Below are positions 54,144-64,000 of a stretch of 64,000 nucleotides of DNA, piece by piece. How positions within the stretch are numbered: the first letter of the stretch is position 1; each line of letters begins with the position of its first letter. The stretch covers positions 24,049,209 to 24,113,208 of the forward strand of contig NC_134510.1 in NCBI RefSeq assembly GCF_027942865.1. The letters are read 5' to 3'. This stretch comes from Odontesthes bonariensis. Lineage: Eukaryota > Chordata > Actinopteri > Atheriniformes > Atherinopsidae. The notes under the pieces were generated by a model that saw only the letters and a program-made list of their open reading frames with translations, had not been told where the DNA came from and did no database searches. The translations under genes were made by a program, and so were the position numbers.

Positions 54144-57100
54144 CTCCAACTATCTATATGTTTTCTGGCAACACTTTCCAAACTTTCAATCTAACTGTCA
54201 TTGAGCGCTTTCCATTGTAGTGTCACTTCAGTTTCTTAAGGTGAATATTTCTTAGATTGTTGGCAGCCTCTCAGTGTTGTACACATTAAAATATGATCAC
54301 AAGTTTCATACCTTTGTCCCTCTGTGTACAACTTCCCAGATGAGGCCATGTTAGAGCAGCGTGATGTCACATTTGACCTTGACAAGCTTATTCAAGGTAT
54401 GTGTCTGTGTATATATGTGTGTGCGTTCACATATTAGTGCAGTATCTCCACAAGGACCAATTTGAGCGTTTGGGCAGCATTCAGTCAGCTCTCACCACTT
54501 CAAGAGGCCTTTAAAGGGTCAAGACTTAAGTTTGAGACATTGTTAGGTTTGGTTTTCTTGGCAGGAGGAGCCGTATTTAATCTGTGAAAACACCTGTGTG
54601 CTGTTTTCTGTGGCACTGGAGGGACTTTACCCAAAGTTGGAAAAGATAAACATTGTCATGTTTTTCTTATCTCTTGAGAGTTCGAATTCTCTGAAGTACT
54701 TCTCTGAGTTTAGGGTTAAGATTTTTATGGTTTTGCATACTACACAAGGTATGAATGCAGTTTAACTTTCTTCTTTGTGTTTTACTGTGTGGGAACTCTT
54801 GAAAATGATACATTTTCGAATCACACGATGCGTTTCAGGGTTTCAACAACCAGAATCCTTTATGCTGCAGAAAGAGGTAGACTTGGCAGATATTGATCCA
54901 AAAGGTACGGTTGATCTTCTTGCCCTTTGTTATGACCGTGTTTGTTCTGAAATGGTCATGAAAACTCTATTCTTTTTATAATTCTTTTTTTTTAAAGAGT
55001 TCCCCATGCAGCAGATGATCGTGGATCCACCAGACCATTTGATGAGAGGTAATTCACCCACCCATCCATCCATGTCTATCGGCAACATTAAAGCAAGCAC
55101 ATTTTCTTAAATATTTTATTCCATCAGGGGAATCCGTACCAGGAGTCTTGACACCAAGAGGAAGTATGTATCTTCTTTTCTCTCCTCTTTTGTAAAATTC
55201 ACATCTGCACCACCTCCAACTACAAACGTATCAGTACACAGTCTGATTCCTGTCTTTTCCTCAAAGGTCGACCTAGATTTGGACCCCGTTCTTTCCCTAG
55301 CCTTGAGCAGTACCCTGTTCAGTTTCCCCTTAGCCGACCGACGTCTGACAATATCCAAGCCATCTGTCTCCAAGGAGACCATCGCCCGCGCTACCCTAAC
55401 TCTTACTTTCCGAACTCTGGTTTTGGCCAGCAGAGGCGAAGGGCTGCTGCTGTGAATAATGCAGAGGCCTGGTTTAGCACATGCTGCAAAGAGAACCAGA
55501 CGTCGGAGACAGATGTGGTGCTGTGTTGCGCCACTCAGGCGGTAAGTTTTTCACAACAGCTCTCTTAGCCGATTCAGCAGTTTTTTCTTTAACTATGCGT
55601 CAGTGTAAAATGACAAAAGGTATCCTGTAGGATGTTAATGTAATTGTTCATCTTGTGGTGTTGTTTTTTTTCCCCGTTTTGCTGCTGAAGTTTTGGCTTT
55701 TCAGAATTGTACAGACAAGACACACAACCTCGCAAACTAATGTTTCATGTAAAAATGACACTGAACTTACAGGTGGAAAAGGGCCTTCATAGGTTTTAAT
55801 GTTATTATTATTATTATTGTTAGCTTCCTGTTTTTTTTTTATTATTACAGATTCCTAGAAGCTGTAATGTAGCCAGCAGAATTACTCTGAATATAAACGG
55901 AGCATGAACCGTTGTTGGTGCCTGCATTTTTCTAACAAAGTTGAAGGTCTTTGAGTGTTTTAAGTAAATAAGCCACGCCAGACAAAACAGACAGACTCTG
56001 GGATGAGCACCAGTCAAGATGGCAGAGGGCAAGAAACATCCCTGTAACAAAAAATATTTCAGGGAATAGGTGAAGCAGCCATTCAGTGTTAGATTAAAAG
56101 CATTTCTGTTTGTTTATAGCTTGGGCTAAAATGTGTCTTTTAACTACATAATTGAAGCTGGTCTCTTTACTTCGGCATGCAGGCTCAGACATGCAGGCCT
56201 CATGCCAGAATCGGAGCATTTAATTCATTTACCCTAACAGTGCTGCTGTCTATTTTTTTCTATACTTACTCCAGTGGGAGCTGTCAGTTGAATTATTCTG
56301 TGAGGAGGACGGGTCGGTGAAAGATCGGCTTTACCACTGCTGTAAACGCAGAGGCACTGATAGACTAAGCTGTTTCAATGACGACGCTTCAAACCCAAAC
56401 TACGAGGCAACAGAGGTGCTCCCAGTGCCGTCGCTTCCGTCAGCTGCCAACTTCATCTTTGAGCCCAACAACTGCCAGAGGTTGGTTGAAATGATTGAGA
56501 GTGGTGCTTTTTGACAGCTTTTGACTAAAACTGAATGTTTGTGATGATATAAAGGGGAAGAAACCCAGAAAACAGTTGCTTTAGAAGCAAGTTCTGGGAA
56601 AAATATATCTGGAAATGCTCTTTGTTTTTAAGAAACAGGAAAAACTAAATTGAAAAGTTTGTTCTTTTAAAAAGTTGTGAGTGATTAAATTCCTCTGATT
56701 TATTTTTTCTTGTTTTACTGCATTTGCTGAAGACTAATAAGCCCAGCTGTTTTATGAACTATCTTACCTTTTAGGAAAGTAAAACAAGAAATCTATTTTC
56801 TTGTCTCCTCTGTTTTGTAAGGTTTTGGGTAGCGTTGGGCATGCAGCAGATGATCGTGGATCCACCAGACCATTTGATGAGAGGTAATTCACCCACCCAT
56901 CCATCCATGTCTATCGGCAACATTAAAGGAAGCACATTTTCTTAAATATTTTATTCCATCAGGGGAATTCGTACCAGAAGCCTTGACACCAAGAGGAAGT
57001 ATGTAACTTCTTTTCTCTCCTCTTTTGTAAAATTCACATCTGCACCACCTCCAACTACAAACGTATCAGTACACAGTCTGATTCCTGTCTTTTCCTCAAA

Positions 57101-60100
57101 GGTCGACCTAGATTTGGACCCCGTTCTTTCCCTAGCCTTGAGAAGTACCCTGTTCAGTTTCCCCTTAGCCGACCGACGTCTGACAATATCCAAGCCATCT
57201 GTCTCCAAGGAGACCATCGCCCGCGCTACCCTAACTCTTACTTTCCGAACTCTGGTTTTGGCCAGCAGAGGCGAAGGGCTGCTGCTGTGAATAATGCAGA
57301 GGCCTGGTTTAGCACATGCTGCAAAGAGAACCAGACGTCGGAGACAGATGTGGTGCTGTGTTGCGCCACTCAGGCGGTAAGTTTTTCACAACAGCTCTCT
57401 TAGCCGATTCAGCAGTTTTTTCTTTAACTATGCGTCAGTGTAAAATGACAAAAGGTATCCTGTAGGATGTTAATGTAATTGTTCATCTTGTGGTGTTGTT
57501 TTTTTTCCCTGTTTTGCTGCTGAAGTTTTGGCTTTTCAGAATTGTACAGACAAGACACACAACCTCGCAAACTAATGTTTCATGTAAAAATGACACTGAA
57601 CTTACAGGTGGAAAAAGGCCTTCATAGGTTTTGATGTTATTATTATTATTATTGTTAGCTTCCTTGTTTTTTTTTATTATTACAGATTCCTAGAAGCTGT
57701 AATGTAGCCAGCAGAATTACTCTGAATATAAACGGAGCATGAACCGTTGTTGGTGCCTGCATTTTTCTAACAAAGTTGAAGGTCTTTGAGTGTTTTAAGT
57801 AAATAAGCCACGCCAGACAAAACAGACAGACTCTGGGATGAGCACCAGTCAAGATGGCAGAGGGCAAGAAACATCCCTGTACAAAAAATATTTCAGGGAA
57901 TAGGTGAAGCAGCCATTCAGTGTTAGATTAAAAGCATTTCTGTTTGTTTATAGCTTGGGCTAAAATGTGTCTTTTAACTACATAATTGAAGCTGGTCTCT
58001 TTACTTCAGCATGCAGGCTCAGACATGCAGGCCTCATGCCAGAATCGGAGCATTTAACTCATTTACCCTAACAGTGCTGCTTTATTTTTTTTTCTATACT
58101 TATTCCAGTGGGAGCTGTCAATTGAATTATTCTGTGAGAAGGACGGGTCGGTGAAAGATCGGCTTTACCACTGCTGTAAACGCAGAGGCACTGATAGACT
58201 AAGCTGTTTCAATGACGACGCTTCAAACCCAAACTACGAGGCAACAGAGGTGCTCCCAGTGCCGTCGCTTCCGTCAGCTGCCAACTTCATCTTTGAGCCC
58301 AACAACTGCCAGAGGTTGGTTGAAATGATTGAGAGTGGTGCTTTTTGACAGCTTTTGACTAAAGCTGAATGTTTGTGATGATATAAAGGGGAAGAAACCC
58401 AGAAAACAGTTGCTTTAGAAGCAAGTTCTGGAAAGAATATATCTGGAAATGCTCTTTGTTTTTCTTATGATCAACAACTCCGGTGAAAAGACAAAACTCT
58501 GACCCTGCCAACAAGATGTCTGTACAGACTAATGCAGTACATGTACAGTGGCAAAAGCAGTGTCACTGTTCTTTCATTGTGTTTTAAGCTCCTTTCCCAC
58601 AAGTCCTTTGATGGGCATTACCGAATCATCAGTCAGTGGGTCTACATGATGAGATTAATTCGATAATAGCTACAGTTGGATAATGCTCCTTATTTGAGCA
58701 AGGGCAATTATCCAAGTATACATGGCGGTGAATACATGGAATCATTGGCACAAAGCATGTCATAAGAAAGTCCAAAGTCCAATTCACCATGTGCTTCGCG
58801 TGTATACATGAACTTAATAACTCAGTCTTATTGTAATTTAGCCATTAATCCGATTCTTCACAGTGCTATGTAACCCCACTGAGTGAATTACATTATTGAT
58901 TAAAATCTGTGCTGTAATTAAACAAAAGCAGCAATGTAAACAAAACGAATAAAACAATTTAACATTAGCTTGTGTATGTGGATGATAGGTAGTAGATCAA
59001 TTAATTAATCAGGGCTTGACTGAATATGAATTCTTGGGACTTATTGTGCTGTTTCCTTTAATATTTTGTGTAGGTCAGAGGAAGCATAGTGAAATCTAGT
59101 TATAAAAGTATTTAAACTGGTAGTGAAACTAGATGGCAAAGACAAGTAAATGTAAGTTTTGAAAATTGGGAAATTCTAAGTTGAAAAGTTGAAAATGTTG
59201 TTCTTTTTAGAAATGTTGCAGTGATTAAATCGTTTTCTTGTTTCAGAAAATTATTATTACCAGCTGTTTTATGGACGTTCTCAGCCTTTTAAAAAAAGTC
59301 AAAGCAATACAGGTCCTTCTCAAAAAATTAGCATATTGTGATAAAGTTCATTATTTTCTGTAATGTACTGATAAACATTAGACTTTCATATATATTAGAT
59401 TCATTACACACAACTGAAGTAGTTCAAGCCTTTTTATTGTTTTAATATTGATGATTTTGGCAAAAAAAGTAAAGAAAAACCAAAAATCCCTATCTCAAAA
59501 AAATAGCATATTTCATCCGACCAATAAAAGAAAAGTGTTTCTAATACAAAAAAAGTCAACCTTCAAATAATTGTGTTCAGTTATGCACTCAATACTTGGT
59601 CGGGAATCCTTTTGCAGAAATGACTGCTTCAATGCGGCGTGGCATGGAGGCAATCAGCCTGTGGCACTGCTGAGGTGTTATGGAGGCCCAGGATGCTTCG
59701 ATAGCGGCCTTAAGCTCATCCACAGTGTTGGGTCTGGTGTCTCTCAACTTCCTCTTCACAATATCCCACAGATTCTCTTTGGGGTTCAGGTCAGGAGAGG
59801 TGGCAGGCCAATTGAGCACAGTAATACCATGGTCAGTAAACCATTTACCAGTGGTTTTGGCACTGTGAACAGGTGCCAGGTCGTGCTGAAAAATGAAATC
59901 TTCATCTCCATAAAGCTTTTCAGCAGATGGAAGCATGAAGTGCTCCAAAATCTCCTGATAGCTAACTGCATGGACCCTGCCCTTGATAAAACACAGTGGA
60001 CCAACACCAGCAGCTGACATGGCACCCCAGACCATCACTGACTGTGGGAACTTGACACTGGACTTCAGGCATTTTGGCATTTCCTTCTCCACTGAGGTGC

Positions 60101-62738
60101 CTTGATACGGCACTCTGGGAACAGCCTATTCGCTCCGAAATTTCTTTCTGTGTCTTACCCTCTTGCTTGAGGGTGTCAATGATGGCCTTCTGGACAGCAG
60201 TCAGGTCGGCAGTCTTAACCATGATTGCGGTTTTGAGTAATGAACCAGGCTGGGAGTTTTTAAAAGCCTCAGGAATCTTTTGCAGGTGTTTAGAGTTAAT
60301 TCGTTGATTCAGATGATAAGGTTAATAGCTCGTTTAGAGTACCTTTTCATGATATGCTAATTTTTTGAGATAGGAATTTTGAGTTTTCATGAGCTGTATG
60401 CCAAAATCATCAGTATTAAACCAATAAAAGACCTGAAATATTTCAGTTGGTGTGCAATGAATCTAAAATATATGAAAGTTCAATTTTTATCATGACATTA
60501 TGGAAAATAATGAACTTTATCACAATATGCTAATTTTTTTAGAAGGACCTGTATATTCCTCTTGAGGATTTTTATTAGAAGGTTTCAGGTAGAAAATTTT
60601 GTGAAACTCATCATCAACTCATAACTGGAAGCTCAGATGGGAAACAGCCTGGTGTGTTGATGAATGTCACTTCACTTATCAGTGAGACTATAAAAAATCC
60701 TGTAAGGTTTAAAAACAGGTCAGTATGCTTTGATAGCCCGAAAAAGGACTTTTAAAATGCATGCAACATGTTAGTCTGATCAAAAATTGTACGAAGTTAA
60801 TCTTCTCAAAACAGCTTAACTAGCTTGAAATGGGCCTTGGTGCTCCGCACTTGCTCGGAAGTTCAATCGTTTTGTAAAACGAGTAACATAAGTGTATGAT
60901 AATGCAGGCTTTGTCTCAACTCTTGGTCACTTAATGCATTTCCAGACTGTCGCTCTGCTCTAATAAAATCCTGATTTTTTTTTTTTACAACCACAAGATG
61001 ATCAGGCCAAAGCACCACTCAAGTAACTTAAAGACAATATCTGTGCAGGTATTTCACCTATGCATAGAAGCCACAGAATGTCTCTCTTTTTTTTCCCACA
61101 GTCCACTGCGTTACATATGTAGACATGCTTTGATTGATAATTTGATTCTCCTCCCGTTCATGTATACTGGGACATGGATGGTGTTCCAATTAAAAGTCCC
61201 AGTTGAGTTGTAACCTTTGCTCAACTCATCTCTGCATGTAACTATTAACTGTGTTTTAAAACATTTTAGATGGTTTTATTCCTGTGTAAAGTCATTGATG
61301 CAGTCTGATTGAATGCATTTGATTGTTCACAATGCAGTGTCATTTGACACAGTGCAAATGGAGTGCTAGACTGAACTAACTTGCATATTTTTGTTGGAAC
61401 CCCCTGCAATGAAACTGCAACTCTTATGAAAGACAAAATGCCACATTCAGACTTTAAGAGGAAGGAAATAAAGTGACCGATCATGAGATGTTGACTTAAA
61501 GTTTCAAAACAGACTTCCTTAATTCAGAATTATTCCTGGAGCTTGAATTAAGTAATGCCTGAACCCTTACTTAATGCATTATACATTACAGGAAACCGAT
61601 GGCTCAGTATATTCCCAGAGCAGGCAGAAGAATGACGGTGGGGAAGCACTTTACTTCCCAGAAACCTGACATCAATTTTCCTCCTGGACGACCCACTGCA
61701 GATAACATTGAATCACTGTGTAGCAACCAGAAGCTGCGTCCCCTCTATAATGTCAAGTGCCTTCCAAGCAATGGCTATGATGAGCTGGCTCGTCAGGCAA
61801 AGACCATTAATCGGTTAGAAAAGGGATTCAAGCAGTGCTGCAGAAAGACGCAGGGCATGCTCAACTGTGCTGACCAGAAGGTAAAACAAGAAGATACTTA
61901 AAAACAGAAAGTTTTGCTTCGCTGAATAATTTCTGATGCCGTTCTCATTTTGTCTTAAAGTGGCGTCAGGAGCTGCACAGGTTCTGCGTGGCTATGAACT
62001 CCAAGCATGAGCCAGTGGATTTGCACTGTTGTTTCTCTCGTGAGAGTGAAGATGATGCGTACAGCTGTTTTCAGACGGCTTCACCAGACCCACAATATAA
62101 CATGACTTCTGCCCCTGAGGAGCTCTCACTTGACAAAATATGTGACCTTCACAATATTATCAAGAAGAGGTAGGACAGTACTGCATCTCTTTTCTTTCTT
62201 TGATGCGTTTCTAAAAAAAACTTTTTGTCAAGAAGCATTCGAATGTGCAGAAATATCTTCCAACTTCAAGTGTATTCGGTGTTGTTATAGAACATTCTGA
62301 ACATATAAGCACAATCTGTAAAAAATCTAATGATGAGTAATAATGTGACTGTGTGTAGGTTACCCGTTGGGGTTCCTCTCAAGACCTTTGTGAGCCAATG
62401 CTGCCCCCTGTCTGAACAAGACACGACTACCTGTTTGGTGCAAAAGGTGAGTTAGAAGGCAAGTGCATCAAATTAAGGCAAACAGAAATCATTTTATGTG
62501 TAATAATGAAGGTTTAAGAGTTATTCCTTTCTTTTATGTGGGTTTGTTCTCTCAATTAAATCAGCTCGATGAAATATCCCAGAACCTGTGCTCATCTGAG
62601 AAGACCTCTTCTCCGGCTGTCCGCCGCTGTTGCAAGATGACCTCACAAGAAGAGATCTCCCAGTGCGTCTCCAAAATTGTCATGAATGCCATCGCCAAAG
62701 CAGCCAAGAAGATGAGGAAAAGGTGCCCCATTTCCTAA
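53337..62738 (+). CDS. ecm1: extracellular matrix protein 1, with tandemly duplicated exons 4-7
   Basis: ECM1 is a secreted glycoprotein of skin, cartilage and vessels, built of cysteine-doublet modules. Single-copy exons: 53337-53406 (signal peptide), 54340-54396, 54839-54904, 54998-55048, 55128-55163, 55267-55541, 56275-56480, 61592-61880, 61961-62169, 62359-62446 and 62565-62738 (TAA), giving 506 residues. Module signatures: RPTSDNIQAICLQG, RPRYPNSYFPNSGFG, AWFSTCCKENQT, VLCCATQAWELS, KDRLYHCCKRRG; then RPTADNIESLC, FKQCCRKTQG, LHCCFSRE, VSQCCPLSE and VRRCCKM. A second set of exons 4'-7' (56822-56883, 56963-56998, 57102-57376, 58109-58314) fits between exons 7 and 8 with all phases kept, adding exactly 193 codons (699 residues in total). 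Whether transcripts include both sets is unknown. The polyadenylation signal is at 63119-63124. Confidence 0.9.
53800..53890. repeat. fragment of fish interspersed repeat, ecm1 intron 1
   Basis: Contains GCGGCACAAAGTGCTTCACA, the mid-part layout of the dispersed fish repeat also seen at 2.2 and 32.4 kb. Low certainty. Confidence 0.4.
54092..54142 (+). repeat. (CTTT)n microsatellite, ecm1 intron 1
   Basis: About twelve tandem CTTT units. Confidence 0.95.
55005..56629 (+). repeat. ecm1 tandem duplication, copy A
   Basis: This 1,625 bp segment runs from within exon 4 to past exon 7 and is repeated at 56840-58463 with only scattered substitutions and 1-bp indels (offset 1,835 bp). Confidence 0.97.
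56822..58314 (+). CDS. ecm1: ecm1 duplicated exon set 4'-7' (in-frame second copy of the first module)
   Basis: Exons 56822-56883, 56963-56998, 57102-57376 and 58109-58314 repeat ecm1 exons 4-7. Exon 4' lacks the original acceptor because the duplication starts inside it. The AG at 56820-56821, after a pyrimidine-rich TGTCTCCTCTGTTTTG, provides a new one and prefixes RFWVALG before MQQMIVDPPD. Entry phase from exon 7 (2) and exit phase to exon 8 (2) both fit, so inclusion adds a second WFSTCC...HCC module without a frameshift. All donors and the other acceptors are intact and no stop has arisen, so it looks like working coding sequence rather than a dead copy. Confidence 0.75.
56840..58463 (+). 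repeat. ecm1 tandem duplication, copy B
   Basis: Second copy of 55005-56629, separated from it by a 210 bp spacer (56630-56839). The spacer itself resembles 59150-59290 more loosely. Confidence 0.97.
58464..59309 (+). other. ecm1 intron between duplicated exons and the Tc1 element
   Basis: Mostly AT-rich non-coding sequence. The segment 59150-59290 resembles the spacer 56630-56780 (shared TTGAAAAGTT, GTGATTAAAT and CCAGCTGTTTTATG blocks in the same order). Confidence 0.6.
59310..60551 (-). mobile_element. Tc1/mariner transposon, internally deleted
   Basis: A 1,242 bp element in an ecm1 intron, flanked on both sides by TA (59308-59309 and 60552-60553). The termini are inverted: left CAGGTCCTTCTCAAAAAATT, right ending AAAATT-like then AGAAGGACCTG. 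Subterminal sequences (GATAAAGTTCATTATTTTC) also mirror each other. It carries transposase remnants on the minus strand and is shorter than intact Tc1 elements (about 1.6 kb). Confidence 0.92.
59589..60222 (-). pseudogene. Tc1 transposase, internal deletion and frameshift
   Basis: The N-terminus (ATG at 60222) reads MVKTADLTAVQKAIIDTLKQ with an HTH (QKEISERIGCSQSAVSRHLS). It then jumps, out of frame, to the C-terminal catalytic part on another frame: VMVWGAMSAAG, then QHDLAPVHSAK with the second catalytic Asp, and SPDLNPKENLWD with the Glu 34 residues later (DD34E spacing), ending at FPTKY. Roughly the middle third, including the first catalytic Asp, is missing near 60100-60115. It cannot make active transposase. 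Confidence 0.85.
60552..61591 (+). other. remaining ecm1 intron before exon 8
   Basis: AT-rich non-coding sequence from the Tc1 right flank to the exon 8 acceptor (AG at 61590-61591). No feature recognised. Confidence 0.6.
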
Positions 62739-63118
62739 ACCCTTATGCTCTCTTGTTGGCACTGGGCTGTCTGTGAAAATGGTAAGCCATAAAGATAAAG
62801 AGTGATGTCACGATGCACTTAAAGGTCCGAAAGATGGAAAGATTGCGCAAATTGTGGACCAAATTCTTCCCTCTTCTGCCAGTGTTGGTTACCAAGAATC
62901 ACTTCAAATCCATTGCTAACAATATACTACTGTTAGAGGTATCGTTTTTAAAAACATACTCTTGTCTCACTGTACCACTATTTTCGTTTTTTTTTTATAT
63001 ATATATATCTGCTCTTTACATATTTGAGTTTGAATACAGTCTGCTGAAATATTACCCGACAAGATCGGTATCTTCTTTTTTATGGTTGTGAAGTCAAGAT
63101 TATATCTGAAACAGTTCT

Positions 63119-63124
63119 AATAAA
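63119..63124 (+). terminator. ecm1: ecm1 polyadenylation signal
   Basis: AATAAA 380 bp after the stop codon, followed by a GT-rich stretch (TGTTGATGTTTCCTCTGTGT). Confidence 0.6.
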
Positions 63125-64000
63125 ACACATGTTGATGTTTCCTCTGTGTGGTTTACTGTGTGACTGCTGCAGTCAGTTGAACTAATGCAAATGTGATAGT
63201 GTTGGTGATAAAGACAAAGACGCAATGACAGGCTAAGATTTCTTTGAACACTAGTGTTGAGCAAATGGCTTGTGCATGATAAATTCAAAGCAACCCCCCA
63301 CAGCCCCTTCTGTCAAGAGCTGAATGCGGATGATGGCATTTATTTAGTGTTATTTATTTATTAATTAATTAATTATTATTTATTAATTTCACATAGAAAC
63401 GGTATGTTGGAGAAATGAATTCAGTGAAGTTTAGATCAGAACTGGCATTGTTTGTCTCATGGTTAGGTCTGTTTTTGCTCCATCTTGGACTAAGCAGGAA
63501 CCTACGGTCTATCAATTGTTCTGCAAATTCTACCAAAGAATAGGTAAAGAGGGAAGGACTTAATGTTTTCAACTGGTCACGTCAGTGTCCTAACCTTGAT
63601 CCAACAGAGACGTTGTCTAAGGAGCTGAAGGGAAGGTTTGCCTGAGGAAACGGACCAATTTTTTTCCCAAAGTTTAAGCTGTTTTGTACCGACGAATGGT
63701 ACGACTTCATTTACATTCAGTAATTTAGCAGAAGCTTTTTTGGTAAGGAACTTACAAGTGAGAAAAAAAGCATTCAGGCATTGGTGCAGTAAGAAACCGC
63801 GGTCTATACATAGAGTGCTTAGTCAACAATGATAAGAAAAAAAAAAAAAACATCTGAAGGACAGGATACAAGTATGGAAGTGGAAAGACTAAAATCTTCA
63901 TCAGTAATTAAAAGTAACCAGAAACATACAGCTGTTAGTGTTGCACAAGGGGGTCACCTCAAATAAATCAAAGCAAATGTTGAATTGCATTTGCCATCAA
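63125..64000. other. intergenic right of ecm1
   Basis: AT-rich sequence with a TTAA/TTTA simple repeat (63345-63390). Around 63710-63770 it holds a fragment with TTTACATTCAGTAATTTAGC and AACTTACAAGTGAG, a common dispersed fish repeat layout. No gene seen. Confidence 0.5.

Noticed and set aside
55116-57217. Two nearly identical 88-codon minus-strand ORFs
   Set aside because: Antisense shadows of the duplicated ecm1 exons 5-6; their similarity only reflects the DNA duplication.

Overview
This is a vertebrate window, almost certainly from a teleost fish. Genes are split by GT-AG introns, the spacers are AT-rich with many (CA)n tracts, and the repeats (Tc1 and hAT DNA transposons, a 3' (TGGA)n retroposon) are of fish type. 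Six protein-coding genes can be rebuilt exon by exon. On the minus strand are nbn (5' part only; the gene runs off the left edge), msmp (a ten-cysteine secreted microseminoprotein) and an unnamed membrane-anchored coiled-coil gene. On the plus strand are a second coiled-coil gene (head-to-head paralogue of the first), them4 (mitochondrial acyl-CoA thioesterase), rorc (ROR-gamma nuclear receptor) and ecm1 (extracellular matrix protein 1).

Layout: 1-4.7 kb nbn exons 7-1; 5.76-6.81 kb msmp; 6.8-16.2 kb gene-poor spacer with an interrupted retroposon; 16.2-20.3 kb the divergent coiled-coil pair around a 589 bp shared promoter; 22.2-26.7 kb them4, with a hAT-type insertion in intron 2; 30.9-50.1 kb rorc, 12 coding exons with two very large 5' introns; 53.3-62.7 kb ecm1, with a near-identical 1.6 kb tandem duplication of exons 4-7 and a Tc1 element in the following intron; 62.7-64 kb ecm1 3' UTR and spacer.

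The genes do not form a pathway. them4 next to rorc matches mammalian 1q21 synteny, where ECM1 also lies; nbn and msmp come from other mammalian chromosomes. The main points of interest are the reading-frame-preserving ecm1 exon duplication (every coding difference changes an amino acid), the uncharacterised head-to-head coiled-coil family (one member with a GC-AG intron beside a long CA microsatellite, the other with a freshly amplified decapeptide repeat), a long polyglutamine in the ROR-gamma hinge, and an overlapping upstream ORF in them4. All exon joins are read by eye from splice signals, phase and protein similarity; none is backed by transcript data.
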